Made by a program: the position numbers and the translations under genes | Source: Undibacter mobilis | GTDB taxonomy: Bacteria; Pseudomonadota; Alphaproteobacteria; Rhizobiales; Xanthobacteraceae | NCBI RefSeq assembly: GCF_003367195.1 | Contig: NZ_QRGO01000001.1 | Span: 2,900,501-2,964,500 of the forward strand | Length of the DNA stretch: 64,000 bases | Direction: 5' to 3' | Shown here: in pieces, positions 26,090 to 36,109 of the stretch | Position numbering within the stretch: position 1 is the stretch's first letter | How the letters are laid out: every line of letters starts with the position of its first letter | The notes under the pieces: model-generated | Seen by the model: the letters and a program-made list of their open reading frames with translations, nothing else | Told to the model about the DNA's origin: nothing | Databases searched by the model: none

Positions 26090-27247
26090 ATGAGCGCGCG
26101 TGCCTATTTCGACTGGAATGCGACTGCGTCACTGCGGCCTGAGGCACGGGGCGCGATGCTCGCTGCCCTGGACCTGACCGGGGCGGCGTCCTCGGTTCAT
26201 TCCGAAGGCCGCGCAGCCCGCGCCTTGGTCGAGAAAGCCCGCGCTCATGTGGCAGCCTTGGTCGGGGGCGAGGCCAAGTCGGTCATTTTCACAAGCGGCG
26301 CCACCGAAGCCAACATGCTGGCGCTGACGCCGCACCTGGTCGTCCTCGGCAAGCAGGTGACCTGCGACCGCCTGATCGTGTCGGCCATCGAGCATGCCTC
26401 GGTGCTCAGCGGTGGCCGGTTTCCGGTCGAAGCGGTCGAGCGTCTGCCGGTGACGGCGGAGGGCGTGGTCGATCTTGTCGCTCTGCGCGGTCTGCTGACC
26501 AAGGGCGGGCGGCCGCTCGTGTCGGTGATGCACGCCAACAACGAGACCGGAGTCATTCAGCCGATCGCGGAGATTGCTGCGCTGGTCCACGAAGCCGGCG
26601 GCATTCTCCATGTCGACGCGGTGCAGACGGCCGGCCGGATCGACTGCGATATCGCGACGCTCGGCACGGATATGTTGACGATCTCCTCGCACAAGATCGG
26701 CGGCCCGCAGGGCGCCGGCGCGCTGGTGCTGAACGGTCCGCAACCGGCGACACCCTTGATCAAAGGTGGCGGGCAGGAGCGCGGTTTCCGCGCCGGCACC
26801 GAAAATGTCGCGGCCATCGCCGGCTTCGGCGCCGCGGCCGCAGCCGCCACTGCCGGCTACCAGGTCGACGCGCAGCGCATGTCGGCCTTGCGCGATCGCT
26901 TCGAGACCCAGTTGACGCGCGCGACCCCCGACGCGGTCGTGTTTGGCGCCGAAGTTCCGCGCCTGCCCAACACCACCTATTTTTCGGCTGCCGGTCTGAA
27001 AGCCGAAACGGCCGTAATTTCCTTCGATCTCAACGGGGTGGCCGTTTCGTCCGGTTCCGCCTGTTCGTCGGGCAAGGTGACCCAGTCTCACGTCCTGACC
27101 GCGATGGCTGCAGACCCGGCGCTGGCCGCCGGCGCGCTGCGCGTCTCGATCGGCTGGACCACGACCGAAGCCGACGTCGAAATCCTTCTAAATGCTTGGA
27201 AAAAGGTGTCTGCGTCCCTAACTAAAAGGCACGCGCACGCCGCTTGA
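26090..27247 (+). CDS. iscS: Cysteine desulfurase, IscS/NifS type (group I)
   Basis: PLP enzyme that removes sulfur from cysteine and passes it to Fe-S scaffolds; 385 residues, ATG with GAAGG upstream. The PLP lysine is Lys202 in SSHKIGGPQG. The reactive Cys325 sits in the flexible SSGSACSSGKVTQS loop, the long-loop group I form that differs from the SufS enzyme later in the same operon. It is the first gene of iscS-sufBCDSTA, a typical Hyphomicrobiales layout. The short name is used loosely, since no iscU or iscA gene lies nearby. Confidence 0.92.
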   Translation: MSARAYFDWNATASLRPEARGAMLAALDLTGAASSVHSEGRAARALVEKARAHVAALVGGEAKSVIFTSGATEANMLALTPHLVVLGKQVTCDRLIVSAIEHASVLSGGRFPVEAVERLPVTAEGVVDLVALRGLLTKGGRPLVSVMHANNETGVIQPIAEIAALVHEAGGILHVDAVQTAGRIDCDIATLGTDMLTISSHKIGGPQGAGALVLNGPQPATPLIKGGGQERGFRAGTENVAAIAGFGAAAAAATAGYQVDAQRMSALRDRFETQLTRATPDAVVFGAEVPRLPNTTYFSAAGLKAETAVISFDLNGVAVSSGSACSSGKVTQSHVLTAMAADPALAAGALRVSIGWTTTEADVEILLNAWKKVSASLTKRHAHAA

Positions 27248-27344
27248 ACCGAACTCAACCAGGAACGATCGCGACCAGACACGCGAACCGACCATAACCG
27301 ACTGATCCAACCCGCGGTCCTTGAAACCGTGAGCGGAGGGAAGA

Positions 27345-28868
<1,524 letters not shown>

Positions 28869-28887
28869 GAGAGTCAGAGAGAAGAAA

Positions 28888-29649
28888 ATGTCACTGCTTG
28901 AGATCAAGAACCTGCATGTTGAGATCGAGAATGAGGGCAAGAAGATCCTCAACGGTCTCAATCTGACCATCGAGAAGGGCCAGGTCGCCGCCATCATGGG
29001 GCCGAACGGCTCCGGCAAGTCGACGCTGGCTTACGTGCTTGCCGGCCGGCCCGGTTATGCCGTGACCGAGGGCGACGTTTTGCTCAACGGCGAAAGCATT
29101 CTCGAGATGGAGCCGAACGAACGCGCCGCCAAGGGCGTATTTCTCGCCTTCCAGTATCCGGTCGAGGTGCCGGGCGTTGCCACGATGACGTTCCTCCGCA
29201 CCGCGCTCAACGCCCAGCGCAAGCTGCGCGGTGAGAACGAAGTCTCGACGCCGGAATTCATAAAGATGGTGCGCGACACCTCCGACAAGCTCGGCATCAG
29301 CCCGGACATGCTGCGCCGCGGCGTCAATGTCGGCTTCTCGGGCGGCGAGAAGAAGCGCGCCGAGATTTTGCAGATGGCGATCCTGCAGCCGAGCCTTGCC
29401 GTGCTCGACGAAACCGACTCCGGTCTCGATATCGACGCGCTGAAAACCGTGTCGGAAGGCGTCAACCGCCTGCGCTCGCCGGAGCGCTCGATGATTGTCA
29501 TCACGCATTATCAGCGTCTGCTCGACTACATTGTGCCGGATGTCGTTCACGTGATGGCCAAGGGCCGCGTCGTGCGCTCGGGCGGCAAGGATCTGGCGCT
29601 CGAACTCGAGGCCAAGGGCTACGCGCAATACACGGACGAGGCGGCGTAG
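28888..29649 (+). CDS. sufC: SufC ATPase of the Fe-S scaffold
   Basis: 253-residue ABC-type ATPase without membrane domains that drives shape changes in SufBC2D. ATG 28888 has AGAGAGAAG upstream; an in-frame TTG at 28849 inside sufB is unlikely. Walker A is GPNGSGKSTLAY, the signature FSGGEKKRAEILQ, Walker B LAVLDETDSGLDID and the switch ITHYQRLLDYI. The sequence between sufB and sufC is only a ribosome site, so they are translated from one message. Confidence 0.97.
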   Translation: MSLLEIKNLHVEIENEGKKILNGLNLTIEKGQVAAIMGPNGSGKSTLAYVLAGRPGYAVTEGDVLLNGESILEMEPNERAAKGVFLAFQYPVEVPGVATMTFLRTALNAQRKLRGENEVSTPEFIKMVRDTSDKLGISPDMLRRGVNVGFSGGEKKRAEILQMAILQPSLAVLDETDSGLDIDALKTVSEGVNRLRSPERSMIVITHYQRLLDYIVPDVVHVMAKGRVVRSGGKDLALELEAKGYAQYTDEAA

Positions 29650-29658
29650 GAACGCACG

Positions 29659-30963
29659 ATGGCTGATGTAACTCCCATCAGGACCCCCGCCGAGCAGGCG
29701 ATCGCAGCCGCCTTCGATAGCGCGCGCGGCACGCTGCCGGGCAAGGGCGCGGTCGCGTCGCTGCGCGAGGACGCTTTCAGGCGCTTTGACGCCACAGGCC
29801 TGCCGACGCGCCGCGTCGAGGCGTGGAAATACACCGACCTGCGCACCGGTTTGCGCGAGGCGCTGCCGCTTGCTGCGCCGCCGGATGCGGCAGCGAAGGC
29901 AAATGCGAAGAACGCCGGCGCCGTGTTCGCGGCGTTAAAGCCGCGCAAGCTGACTTTCGTCGACGGCGCTTTCGTGCCGGAACTGTCCGACCTGTCGCCG
30001 GAAGCGGGGCTGTCCATCGGCTCGATGGCCGAGGCGCTGACCAAGGGCGATGCCGACGTCACGGCCAAGCTCGGCCAGACTTTTGAAACCGACGACATCG
30101 CTGTCGCGCTCAACACGGCGCTAATGGGCGACGGCGTGGTGATCCGCGTCGCTGCCAATACGGTGCTGACGCGACCGCTGCATCTCGTCTTCGTGACGCA
30201 GAGCGAAGCCTCATCCTTCACGCGCTCGCTGGTCGTGGTGGAGAAGGGCGCGAAGGCGGTCATCGCGGAGAGCCATGAAGGCGTTGCCGCTCAGGTCAAC
30301 ACGGCGCTCGAGCTGATCGTCGGCGACGGCGCGGAAGTCGATTACTACAAGGTGGTCGCCAATCGCGGCATTCATCTCGGTAGCTTGTTGCTGAGCGCCG
30401 GCAAGAACGCGCGCTTCGACACCTTCGTGCTCAATCAGGATGTCGGCATTGTGCGCAACCAGAGCTTCGTTCGCTTTGCCGGCGAGCATTCCAAAGGCGC
30501 CATGCGCGGCGTCAATCTGGTACGCGGCAAGGAGCATGTCGACAACACGCTGCTGATCGAGCATGTCGCCGCCCATTGCGCCGGCCGCGAGCAGTTCAAG
30601 GCGGTGCTGGACGGCGAAAGCCGTTCGGTGTTCCAGGGCAAGATCGTGGTCAAGCCCGGCGCGCAGAAGACCGACTCCAAGATGATGACGCGGGCACTGC
30701 TGCTGTCCGACGACGCTGAGGCCGACAACAAGCCCGAACTGGAAATCTTTGCCGACGACGTGGTTTGCGGCCATGGCGCCACCGCCGGCGCGCTCGACCC
30801 CATGCTGAAATTTTATCTGATGTCGCGCGGCATCGACGAGCAGCAGGCCGAGGCGCTGCTGATCCAGGCTTTCATTGGCGAGACCGTGGAAGAGATCGCG
30901 GATGAGGGCTTCCGCGACGCCATCATGACCGCGGCGCTCGCCTGGCTGGAGACGCGGGGATGA
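29659..30963 (+). CDS. sufD: Fe-S scaffold subunit SufD
   Basis: 434 residues. Partner of SufB in the SufBC2D complex, needed for iron entry. The N-terminal half is Ala-rich and variable; VEAWKYTDLRTGLREALPL is the usual SufD head. The beta-helix core and C-terminus include GREQFKAVLDGESRSVFQGK, DDVVCGHGATAGALDPMLKF and SRGIDEQQAEALLIQAFIGE, all conserved. Its TGA overlaps the ATG of sufS (ATGA), showing translational coupling. Confidence 0.96.
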   Translation: MADVTPIRTPAEQAIAAAFDSARGTLPGKGAVASLREDAFRRFDATGLPTRRVEAWKYTDLRTGLREALPLAAPPDAAAKANAKNAGAVFAALKPRKLTFVDGAFVPELSDLSPEAGLSIGSMAEALTKGDADVTAKLGQTFETDDIAVALNTALMGDGVVIRVAANTVLTRPLHLVFVTQSEASSFTRSLVVVEKGAKAVIAESHEGVAAQVNTALELIVGDGAEVDYYKVVANRGIHLGSLLLSAGKNARFDTFVLNQDVGIVRNQSFVRFAGEHSKGAMRGVNLVRGKEHVDNTLLIEHVAAHCAGREQFKAVLDGESRSVFQGKIVVKPGAQKTDSKMMTRALLLSDDAEADNKPELEIFADDVVCGHGATAGALDPMLKFYLMSRGIDEQQAEALLIQAFIGETVEEIADEGFRDAIMTAALAWLETRG

Positions 30964-32207
30964 CCATGCATCCAGCGGTTACCAACGGTACCTACGACGT
31001 CGAGCAGATTCGCGCCGATTTCCCGGCGCTGGCCATGCAGGTCTACGGCAAGCCGCTGGTCTATCTCGACAACGCCGCCTCGGCGCAGAAGCCGCAGGCC
31101 GTGCTCGACCGGCTGATGAAGGCCTATACGCGTGAATACGCCAATGTGCATCGCGGCCTGCATTATCTTGCCAATGAGGCGACCGAGGCTTACGAGGGCG
31201 CGCGCGAGAAGGTTCAGAAGTTTATCAACGCGCCGCGCAAGGAAGAGATCATCTTCACGCGCAACGCCACCGAGGCGCTCAATCTGGTGGCCTCAAGTTT
31301 CGGCGCCGGGCGTTTCAATGCGGGCGACGAGATCGTCCTTTCGATCATGGAGCACCATTCCAACATCGTGCCGTGGCATTTCCACCGCGAGCGCAGTGGT
31401 GCGGTGATCAAGTGGGCGCCGGTGGATGAGGAGGGCAATTTCCTCCTCGATGAATTCGAGAAGCTGCTCACGCCGCGCACCAAGATCGTGGCGATCACAC
31501 AGATGTCGAATGCGCTCGGCACTGTGGTGCCGGTGAAAGAGGTCGTGCGTATTGCCCATGCGCGCGGCATTCCGGTGCTGGTGGACGGTTCTCAGAGCGC
31601 CGTACATATGGATATCGACGTCCAGGACATCGGCTGCGATTTCTTCGTCATGACCGGCCACAAGCTCTACGGCCCGACCGGCATCGGCGTGCTCTGGGGC
31701 AAGATGGAGCACCTCGAGGCCATGCGGCCGTATAACGGTGGCGGCGAGATGATCCGTGAGGTGTTCGAGGATCGCGTCACTTATGGCGAACCGCCGCACA
31801 AGTTCGAGGCCGGCACGCCGCCTATCGTTCAGGCGATCGGCCTGGGCGCTGCACTCGATTACATTCAATCGATCGGCAAGGCGCGCATTCGCGCTCACGA
31901 ATTGGAATTGTTCAAATATGCCCACGAGAAGCTGGGCCAGATCAACTCGCTGCGCATCATTGGCACGGCCAAGGATAAAGGCCCGATCGTCTCTTTCGAG
32001 ATGCAAGGCGCACACGCTCATGATATTGCCACTGTGATCGACCGCTCCGGCGTCGCCGTTCGCGCCGGCACCCATTGCACCATGCCGCTGCTCGCGCGGT
32101 TCGGTGTTACAGCGACGTGCCGGGCTTCGTTCGGCCTCTATAACACCAAGGCCGAGGTGGATGCTCTGGCCAGTGCGCTGATCAAGGCGCAGGAGTTCTT
32201 CGCGTGA
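30960..32207 (+). CDS. sufS: Cysteine desulfurase SufS (group II)
   Basis: 415 residues, starting in an ATGA overlap with sufD; an ATG two codons later is also possible. The PLP Lys235 lies in MTGHKLYGPTG and the reactive Cys373 in RAGTHCTMPLL, the short-loop group II arrangement. The operon thus carries both desulfurase types. The conserved RIIGTAKDKGPIVSFEM and HAHDIATVIDRSGVAVR are intact. Group II enzymes usually need SufE or SufU to accept sulfur, and neither is encoded in this operon. Its stop overlaps the next start (GTGA). Confidence 0.96.
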   Translation: MTMHPAVTNGTYDVEQIRADFPALAMQVYGKPLVYLDNAASAQKPQAVLDRLMKAYTREYANVHRGLHYLANEATEAYEGAREKVQKFINAPRKEEIIFTRNATEALNLVASSFGAGRFNAGDEIVLSIMEHHSNIVPWHFHRERSGAVIKWAPVDEEGNFLLDEFEKLLTPRTKIVAITQMSNALGTVVPVKEVVRIAHARGIPVLVDGSQSAVHMDIDVQDIGCDFFVMTGHKLYGPTGIGVLWGKMEHLEAMRPYNGGGEMIREVFEDRVTYGEPPHKFEAGTPPIVQAIGLGAALDYIQSIGKARIRAHELELFKYAHEKLGQINSLRIIGTAKDKGPIVSFEMQGAHAHDIATVIDRSGVAVRAGTHCTMPLLARFGVTATCRASFGLYNTKAEVDALASALIKAQEFFA

Positions 32208-32626
32208 CTGACAACACCAGCGACGACACCGTGAAGCAGGACGCGCCCATTGCAGTGGCGCCGGAAATCAGCGACCCGAACGCGGCCGTGAGCGGGTCTT
32301 CTGCGCTGCCGCAGGAGGAGCTCAACCGGATGACCGACGAGATTATCGCCGGCATCAAGACCGTCTACGACCCGGAAATTCCGGCCGACGTCTACGAGCT
32401 CGGCCTGATCTACCGGATCGACATCGGCGACGACCGCACGGTGAAGGTCGATATGTCGTTGACCTCGCCGAACTGTCCGTCGGCGCAGGAACTGCCGATC
32501 ATGGTCGAGAATGCGGTGTCCGCGGTGCCCGGCGTCAAGGAAACCAAGGTTTCCGTGGTCTGGGACCCGCCGTGGGACCCCAGCCGCATGTCGGACGAGG
32601 CTCGCCTCGTTCTCAACATGTGGTGA
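32204..32626 (+). CDS. sufT: SufT, MIP18/DUF59-family Fe-S maturation factor
   Basis: 140 residues from a GTG that overlaps the sufS stop. The first 45 residues are a variable acidic head. The DUF59 domain follows, with YDPEIPADVYELGLIYRIDI, MSLTSPNCPSAQELPIM (conserved Cys) and VWDPPWDPSRMSDEARL. SufT/PaaD-like proteins help target or mature Fe-S clusters in apo-proteins. Position between sufS and sufA is standard for alphaproteobacterial suf operons. Confidence 0.93.
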   Translation: MTDNTSDDTVKQDAPIAVAPEISDPNAAVSGSSALPQEELNRMTDEIIAGIKTVYDPEIPADVYELGLIYRIDIGDDRTVKVDMSLTSPNCPSAQELPIMVENAVSAVPGVKETKVSVVWDPPWDPSRMSDEARLVLNMW

Positions 32627-32679
32627 GTTTAAAATTCAGGAATCGGTGCTTAGATAAGGGTCAACTGACGAGGACAATT

Positions 32680-33072
32680 ATGGCGACTGCCAATCCGAGA
32701 CCGAGGCCCCAGGTGATGCGGCTGACCGAAGCTGCCGCGACGCGCATCAAGGCAGTCATGGCCAACGCTGACAAGCCGGTCGCGGGCCTGCGCGTCGGCG
32801 TCAAGAATGGCGGCTGCGCCGGCATGGAATACACCATGGAATATGCCGATGCGGTGAAGCCGACCGACGAGGTGATCGAGGACAAGGGCGTCAAGATTCT
32901 GATCGACCCCAAGGCCGTGCTGTTCCTGCTCGGTACCGAGATGGACTTCAAGACCGAGAAGCTGTCGTCGCAGTTCGTCTTCAACAATCCGAACCAGACC
33001 TCGGCCTGCGGCTGCGGCGAGAGCGTCCAGCTCACGCCGGCCAAGGCGGGCGACGAAGCCGCCGCGCATTAG
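32680..33072 (+). CDS. sufA: A-type Fe-S carrier SufA
   Basis: 130 residues, ATG 32680 with GAGGA upstream. It accepts clusters from SufBCD and passes them to targets. The three cluster ligands are visible: Cys46 (VKNGGCAGMEY), Cys110 and Cys112 (TSACGCGESV). The start choice gives the usual length plus a short basic head (PRPRPQVMRLT). It is probably the last gene of the Fe-S operon; the TfoX-domain gene begins only 14 bases later and may be read through. Confidence 0.95.
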   Translation: MATANPRPRPQVMRLTEAAATRIKAVMANADKPVAGLRVGVKNGGCAGMEYTMEYADAVKPTDEVIEDKGVKILIDPKAVLFLLGTEMDFKTEKLSSQFVFNNPNQTSACGCGESVQLTPAKAGDEAAAH

Positions 33073-33086
33073 AGAAAGCGCCGGTC

Positions 33087-33548
33087 ATGGACAATGATTT
33101 TCTCCATGACCTGTTCGCCGAGTTCGGCGCGATCGAGATCAAACGCATGTTCAGCGGGCGAGGGATTTACGCCCGCGGCGTGATCTTCGGCATCGTCTCA
33201 AGCGACGATGCCATCCATTTCAAAACCGATGAGACGACGCGCGAGGCCTACGCGCGCGAAAACACCAAGCCGTTGACCTTCACCAAGAAGAGCGGCCAGC
33301 GCATGGTGACCTCCTACTGGCGCTTGCCGGAGCGGCTTTACGACGACCCGGGCGAACTGGCGGAATGGGCGCGCGCCGCGGCGAGGGTGGCGCAGGACGT
33401 TACGCGCGAGAAATCCACGAGCAAGAAAAAGCCAGCGACCAGGAAGCCGGCCACCAAGTCACTCAAGACGGTCAAGCCGGCCAAGAAAGTCAAAGGTCGC
33501 AAGAAAGTCCCGGCCAAGGCGCGCAGCCGTCCGGTGAAACGCCGCTAG
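33087..33548 (+). CDS. TfoX N-terminal domain protein with basic tail
   Basis: 153 residues. Residues 1-100 match the TfoX_N domain (FLHDLFAEFGAIEIKRMFSG, GIYARGVIFGIV, YWRLPERLYDDPGELAEWA), which in enterics is part of the competence regulator TfoX/Sxy. The C-terminal TfoX domain is missing. In its place is a 45-residue Lys/Arg/Ala/Pro tail (KKPATRKPATK, KPAKKVKGRKKVPAK) resembling eukaryotic histone H1 tails and likely to bind nucleic acid. Single-domain TfoX_N proteins are common in rhizobia and have no settled role. It lies 14 bases after sufA. Confidence 0.85.
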   Translation: MDNDFLHDLFAEFGAIEIKRMFSGRGIYARGVIFGIVSSDDAIHFKTDETTREAYARENTKPLTFTKKSGQRMVTSYWRLPERLYDDPGELAEWARAAARVAQDVTREKSTSKKKPATRKPATKSLKTVKPAKKVKGRKKVPAKARSRPVKRR

Positions 33549-33612
33549 ACCTGCTTGACTCCCTCACGGCTTTGCCCGCGGAATGGCAAGGATTTCGGGG
33601 GCTGGAAGCGTT

Positions 33613-34848
33613 ATGGCGTGGCGTGGGACTGCCCGGGCAGTCGTCCGGACCGTTGGGGTGGTGTCGTCACTGGCGATGAGCGCGGCCGGCATGGCTCGCG
33701 CGGAAGTTCCGGTCACGCCAAGGGCGCCCGGGTTCTGCCAGGATGCCGCGGAGAATGATGACAGCGGTGCCTATTTCGCCATTGGCGAGAATTGCATCAA
33801 GGTCAGCGGCAGCATCTCCTACACCTACCAGCAGGCGAAGCAGAGCGCGGGCGTGCCGCGCTTCGTCAACCGCAACGGCACCGTGTCGCAGAATACGGTG
33901 TCGCGGACGGCGACCGCCAGCACTGGTCTCGAAGTCAGACGCCAGACGTCGCTCGGCGAATTCAAGTCCACCATCGGCGGAGAATGGTCGAAGTCGACCG
34001 ACGATGGCACGACCAGCGGCAGCGCCTATTTCACCGGCTGGAGCGTCGGTCTGGCCGGGTTGACGGTTGGCTACACCGGCACACTGATGGGCTTCTGGGA
34101 GGGCAGCTTTCTGACCAGCGCCAGTTCGCCGGGGCGTTCTGCGACCTCCGTCGTCTATGAGCACGCGCTGGATGAGCGCAACAAGATCGCCGTTGGCATC
34201 GAATCCAGTTTGCCGACCTCGCCCAATGCCAGCACCGACATCTGGAGTTTCGATTTCTCCAACCCGGTCTACGCGATGCGCTGGCGGCGCGAGACCGACG
34301 CCTTCACCACGCATGTGTCGGGCGTACTGCGCCGCGCCGACTTTTCGCGCTCGCCTTTGCTGCCGTTCCTGCCGGACACGGCTGCGACCCGCACCGGCTG
34401 GGCCCTCAGCGCCGGCATGAAGATTCCGACGCCGTTCATCGCCGAAGACGATGAGTTTAGTTTTCAGGCGACCTATGCGGTCGACGCCTCATCCTATCTC
34501 GGCACCACGAACGATCTCGTCGTCTATCAGAGCATCGTGCGCTCGCTCGGCCCGACCAAGGGTTGGAGCGCGGTGGCGTCCTTTCACCACGCATGGTCGG
34601 AGCAATTCGAGTCGAACATTTTTGCCAGCTTTGTCTCGGTCAAGGCCGAGCTTCTGGCCGCCAAGCCGCAAAGCGACACCTTCCGCACGGCGGTCAATCT
34701 CTACTGGAAGCCGGTCGCCCACCTGAAATTTGGCGTCGAGCTTGGCTATGTCGATATCGCGATCGAGCCGAACGGCTTTGCCGGGTATTTCAGCGGCAAC
34801 AGTGGCCGCTCGTATATCGGCACATTGTCGGTGTCGGCCGAGCTGTAG
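33613..34848 (+). CDS. Outer-membrane porin (Porin_2-like)
   Basis: 411 residues from ATG 33613, with GGAAG five bases upstream; an ATG at 33583 lacks a site. A Sec signal (cut near GMARA-EVP) is followed by GFCQDAAENDDSGAYFAIGENCIKV, of the two-cysteine head seen in the alphaproteobacterial Porin_2 family. Alternating beta-strands then run to a final SYIGTLSVSAEL, ending in an outer-membrane-type strand with a C-terminal Leu. The sequence is divergent from the major porins, so it may be a specific channel. Confidence 0.78.
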   Translation: MAWRGTARAVVRTVGVVSSLAMSAAGMARAEVPVTPRAPGFCQDAAENDDSGAYFAIGENCIKVSGSISYTYQQAKQSAGVPRFVNRNGTVSQNTVSRTATASTGLEVRRQTSLGEFKSTIGGEWSKSTDDGTTSGSAYFTGWSVGLAGLTVGYTGTLMGFWEGSFLTSASSPGRSATSVVYEHALDERNKIAVGIESSLPTSPNASTDIWSFDFSNPVYAMRWRRETDAFTTHVSGVLRRADFSRSPLLPFLPDTAATRTGWALSAGMKIPTPFIAEDDEFSFQATYAVDASSYLGTTNDLVVYQSIVRSLGPTKGWSAVASFHHAWSEQFESNIFASFVSVKAELLAAKPQSDTFRTAVNLYWKPVAHLKFGVELGYVDIAIEPNGFAGYFSGNSGRSYIGTLSVSAEL

Positions 34849-34870
34849 CGGGGAGGGCGAGGGATCGCCG

Positions 34871-35935
34871 CTAGGCGACCTGCATCGCCTGTTCGGGCAG
34901 GACTTCCGGATCGGCCTCGCACAGCACGCGGTTGCGGCCGTGGCGCTTGGCGGCATAGAGGCAGTTGTCGGCGCGCTCAATGAGAGCGGCCGCGGTATCG
35001 CCGGGCTGCAGGGAGGCGACGCCGATCGAAATGGTGACCCGGCCGAGATGCTCGCCGGTGGAGCGCTTCATCAGTTCCTTGGTCATCACGGCGCGGCGGA
35101 TGTGGTCGGCGACGGTGAGGGCGGCGCGCAGCACCGTGTTGGGCAGGATCACGGCGAATTCCTCGCCGCCGTAGCGTGCCGCGGTGTCCTGTCCCTTGAC
35201 GTTCTGCTTCACGGACATGGCAACGAGGCGCAGCACCTGATCGCCGGTCAGATGGCCGAAGGTGTCGTTGAACTTCTTGAAGTGATCGATGTCGGTCAGC
35301 ATCAGCGACAGCGGCTCGCCGGTATCGCGCGCGAAGGCGATCGCGTCCTGCAACGTCGTATCGAAGAACTTGCGGTTGGCGAGCTGGGTCAGCGGATCCG
35401 TCAGGCTCTCGGTGCGCACCGCTTCGAGATTGACCTGAAGCTCGGTGATTTCCTTCTTGGAAGCCGACAGGCGCTCTTCCAGTTTATGGTTCGACTCTTC
35501 CATTTCCTTGGCGGTCGCCACCAGGCCTTCGACAATGGCGCGCAGGCCTTCGCGATCGGAGGCGCCGATCATCTCGCTCATGTCGGCCAGGCTCTCGGTA
35601 TAGGTCGAGGCGCTGCCGGCGGCGGCGTCGATCATCGCCATGACCTGCTCGATCTCGCCCATCACCTTGGAGCCCACGGTGTTGATGCGATCGGTCAGCC
35701 GGCTCGGCGCCAGGAAAGTTTCATAGACATTGTCGAGATCGGCCTCCGACAGGGTGCCGTTCTGACTCAGGGTCTCGTTGATTTTCTGATTGAGCGACGG
35801 CTGGTAGCCCGTCGCGTAGGAATACCAGATTTCATAATTGCGCGGTGTCGCGGGCTGACGCAGAGCCTTGATCTGGCTCAGCGCGATATCGCAGAACGCC
35901 ATCGTGCGTTCGTGTTCGTCGCTGTGCCCGCTCAT
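34871..35935 (-). CDS. Diguanylate cyclase (GGDEF protein)
   Basis: 354 residues, soluble. The N-terminal 170 residues contain PRNYEIWYSYATGYQPSLNQ, a helical sensor-like domain widespread in alphaproteobacterial cyclases. A coiled coil (about 140-175, ESNHKLEERLSASKKEITEL) joins it to the GGDEF domain (about 180-340). The active site is RYGGEEFAV, with DIDHFKKFNDTFGH for metal and substrate binding, so it should make c-di-GMP. The inhibitory I-site, normally R-x-x-D five residues before GGDEF, reads KGQD here, which suggests weak or absent product feedback. AGGGGG lies upstream of the ATG. Confidence 0.92.
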   Translation of the reverse strand: MSGHSDEHERTMAFCDIALSQIKALRQPATPRNYEIWYSYATGYQPSLNQKINETLSQNGTLSEADLDNVYETFLAPSRLTDRINTVGSKVMGEIEQVMAMIDAAAGSASTYTESLADMSEMIGASDREGLRAIVEGLVATAKEMEESNHKLEERLSASKKEITELQVNLEAVRTESLTDPLTQLANRKFFDTTLQDAIAFARDTGEPLSLMLTDIDHFKKFNDTFGHLTGDQVLRLVAMSVKQNVKGQDTAARYGGEEFAVILPNTVLRAALTVADHIRRAVMTKELMKRSTGEHLGRVTISIGVASLQPGDTAAALIERADNCLYAAKRHGRNRVLCEADPEVLPEQAMQVA

Positions 35936-36109
35936 CCGTAAAAAACCCCCTGGAGGCGTCGTTGCCTGTGGGCGTTATGGCGCGTCGCTTCGTGGCCGCG
36001 TCGCGTCCCCCGACCGGAACGGTATGCGAGGGATATGAATGAGGGGTAAATACGGAACCAGTTAAGGTGGTAGGTCTGCACCTTAACGCTGGAAACAGCG
36101 TAAAGATGC

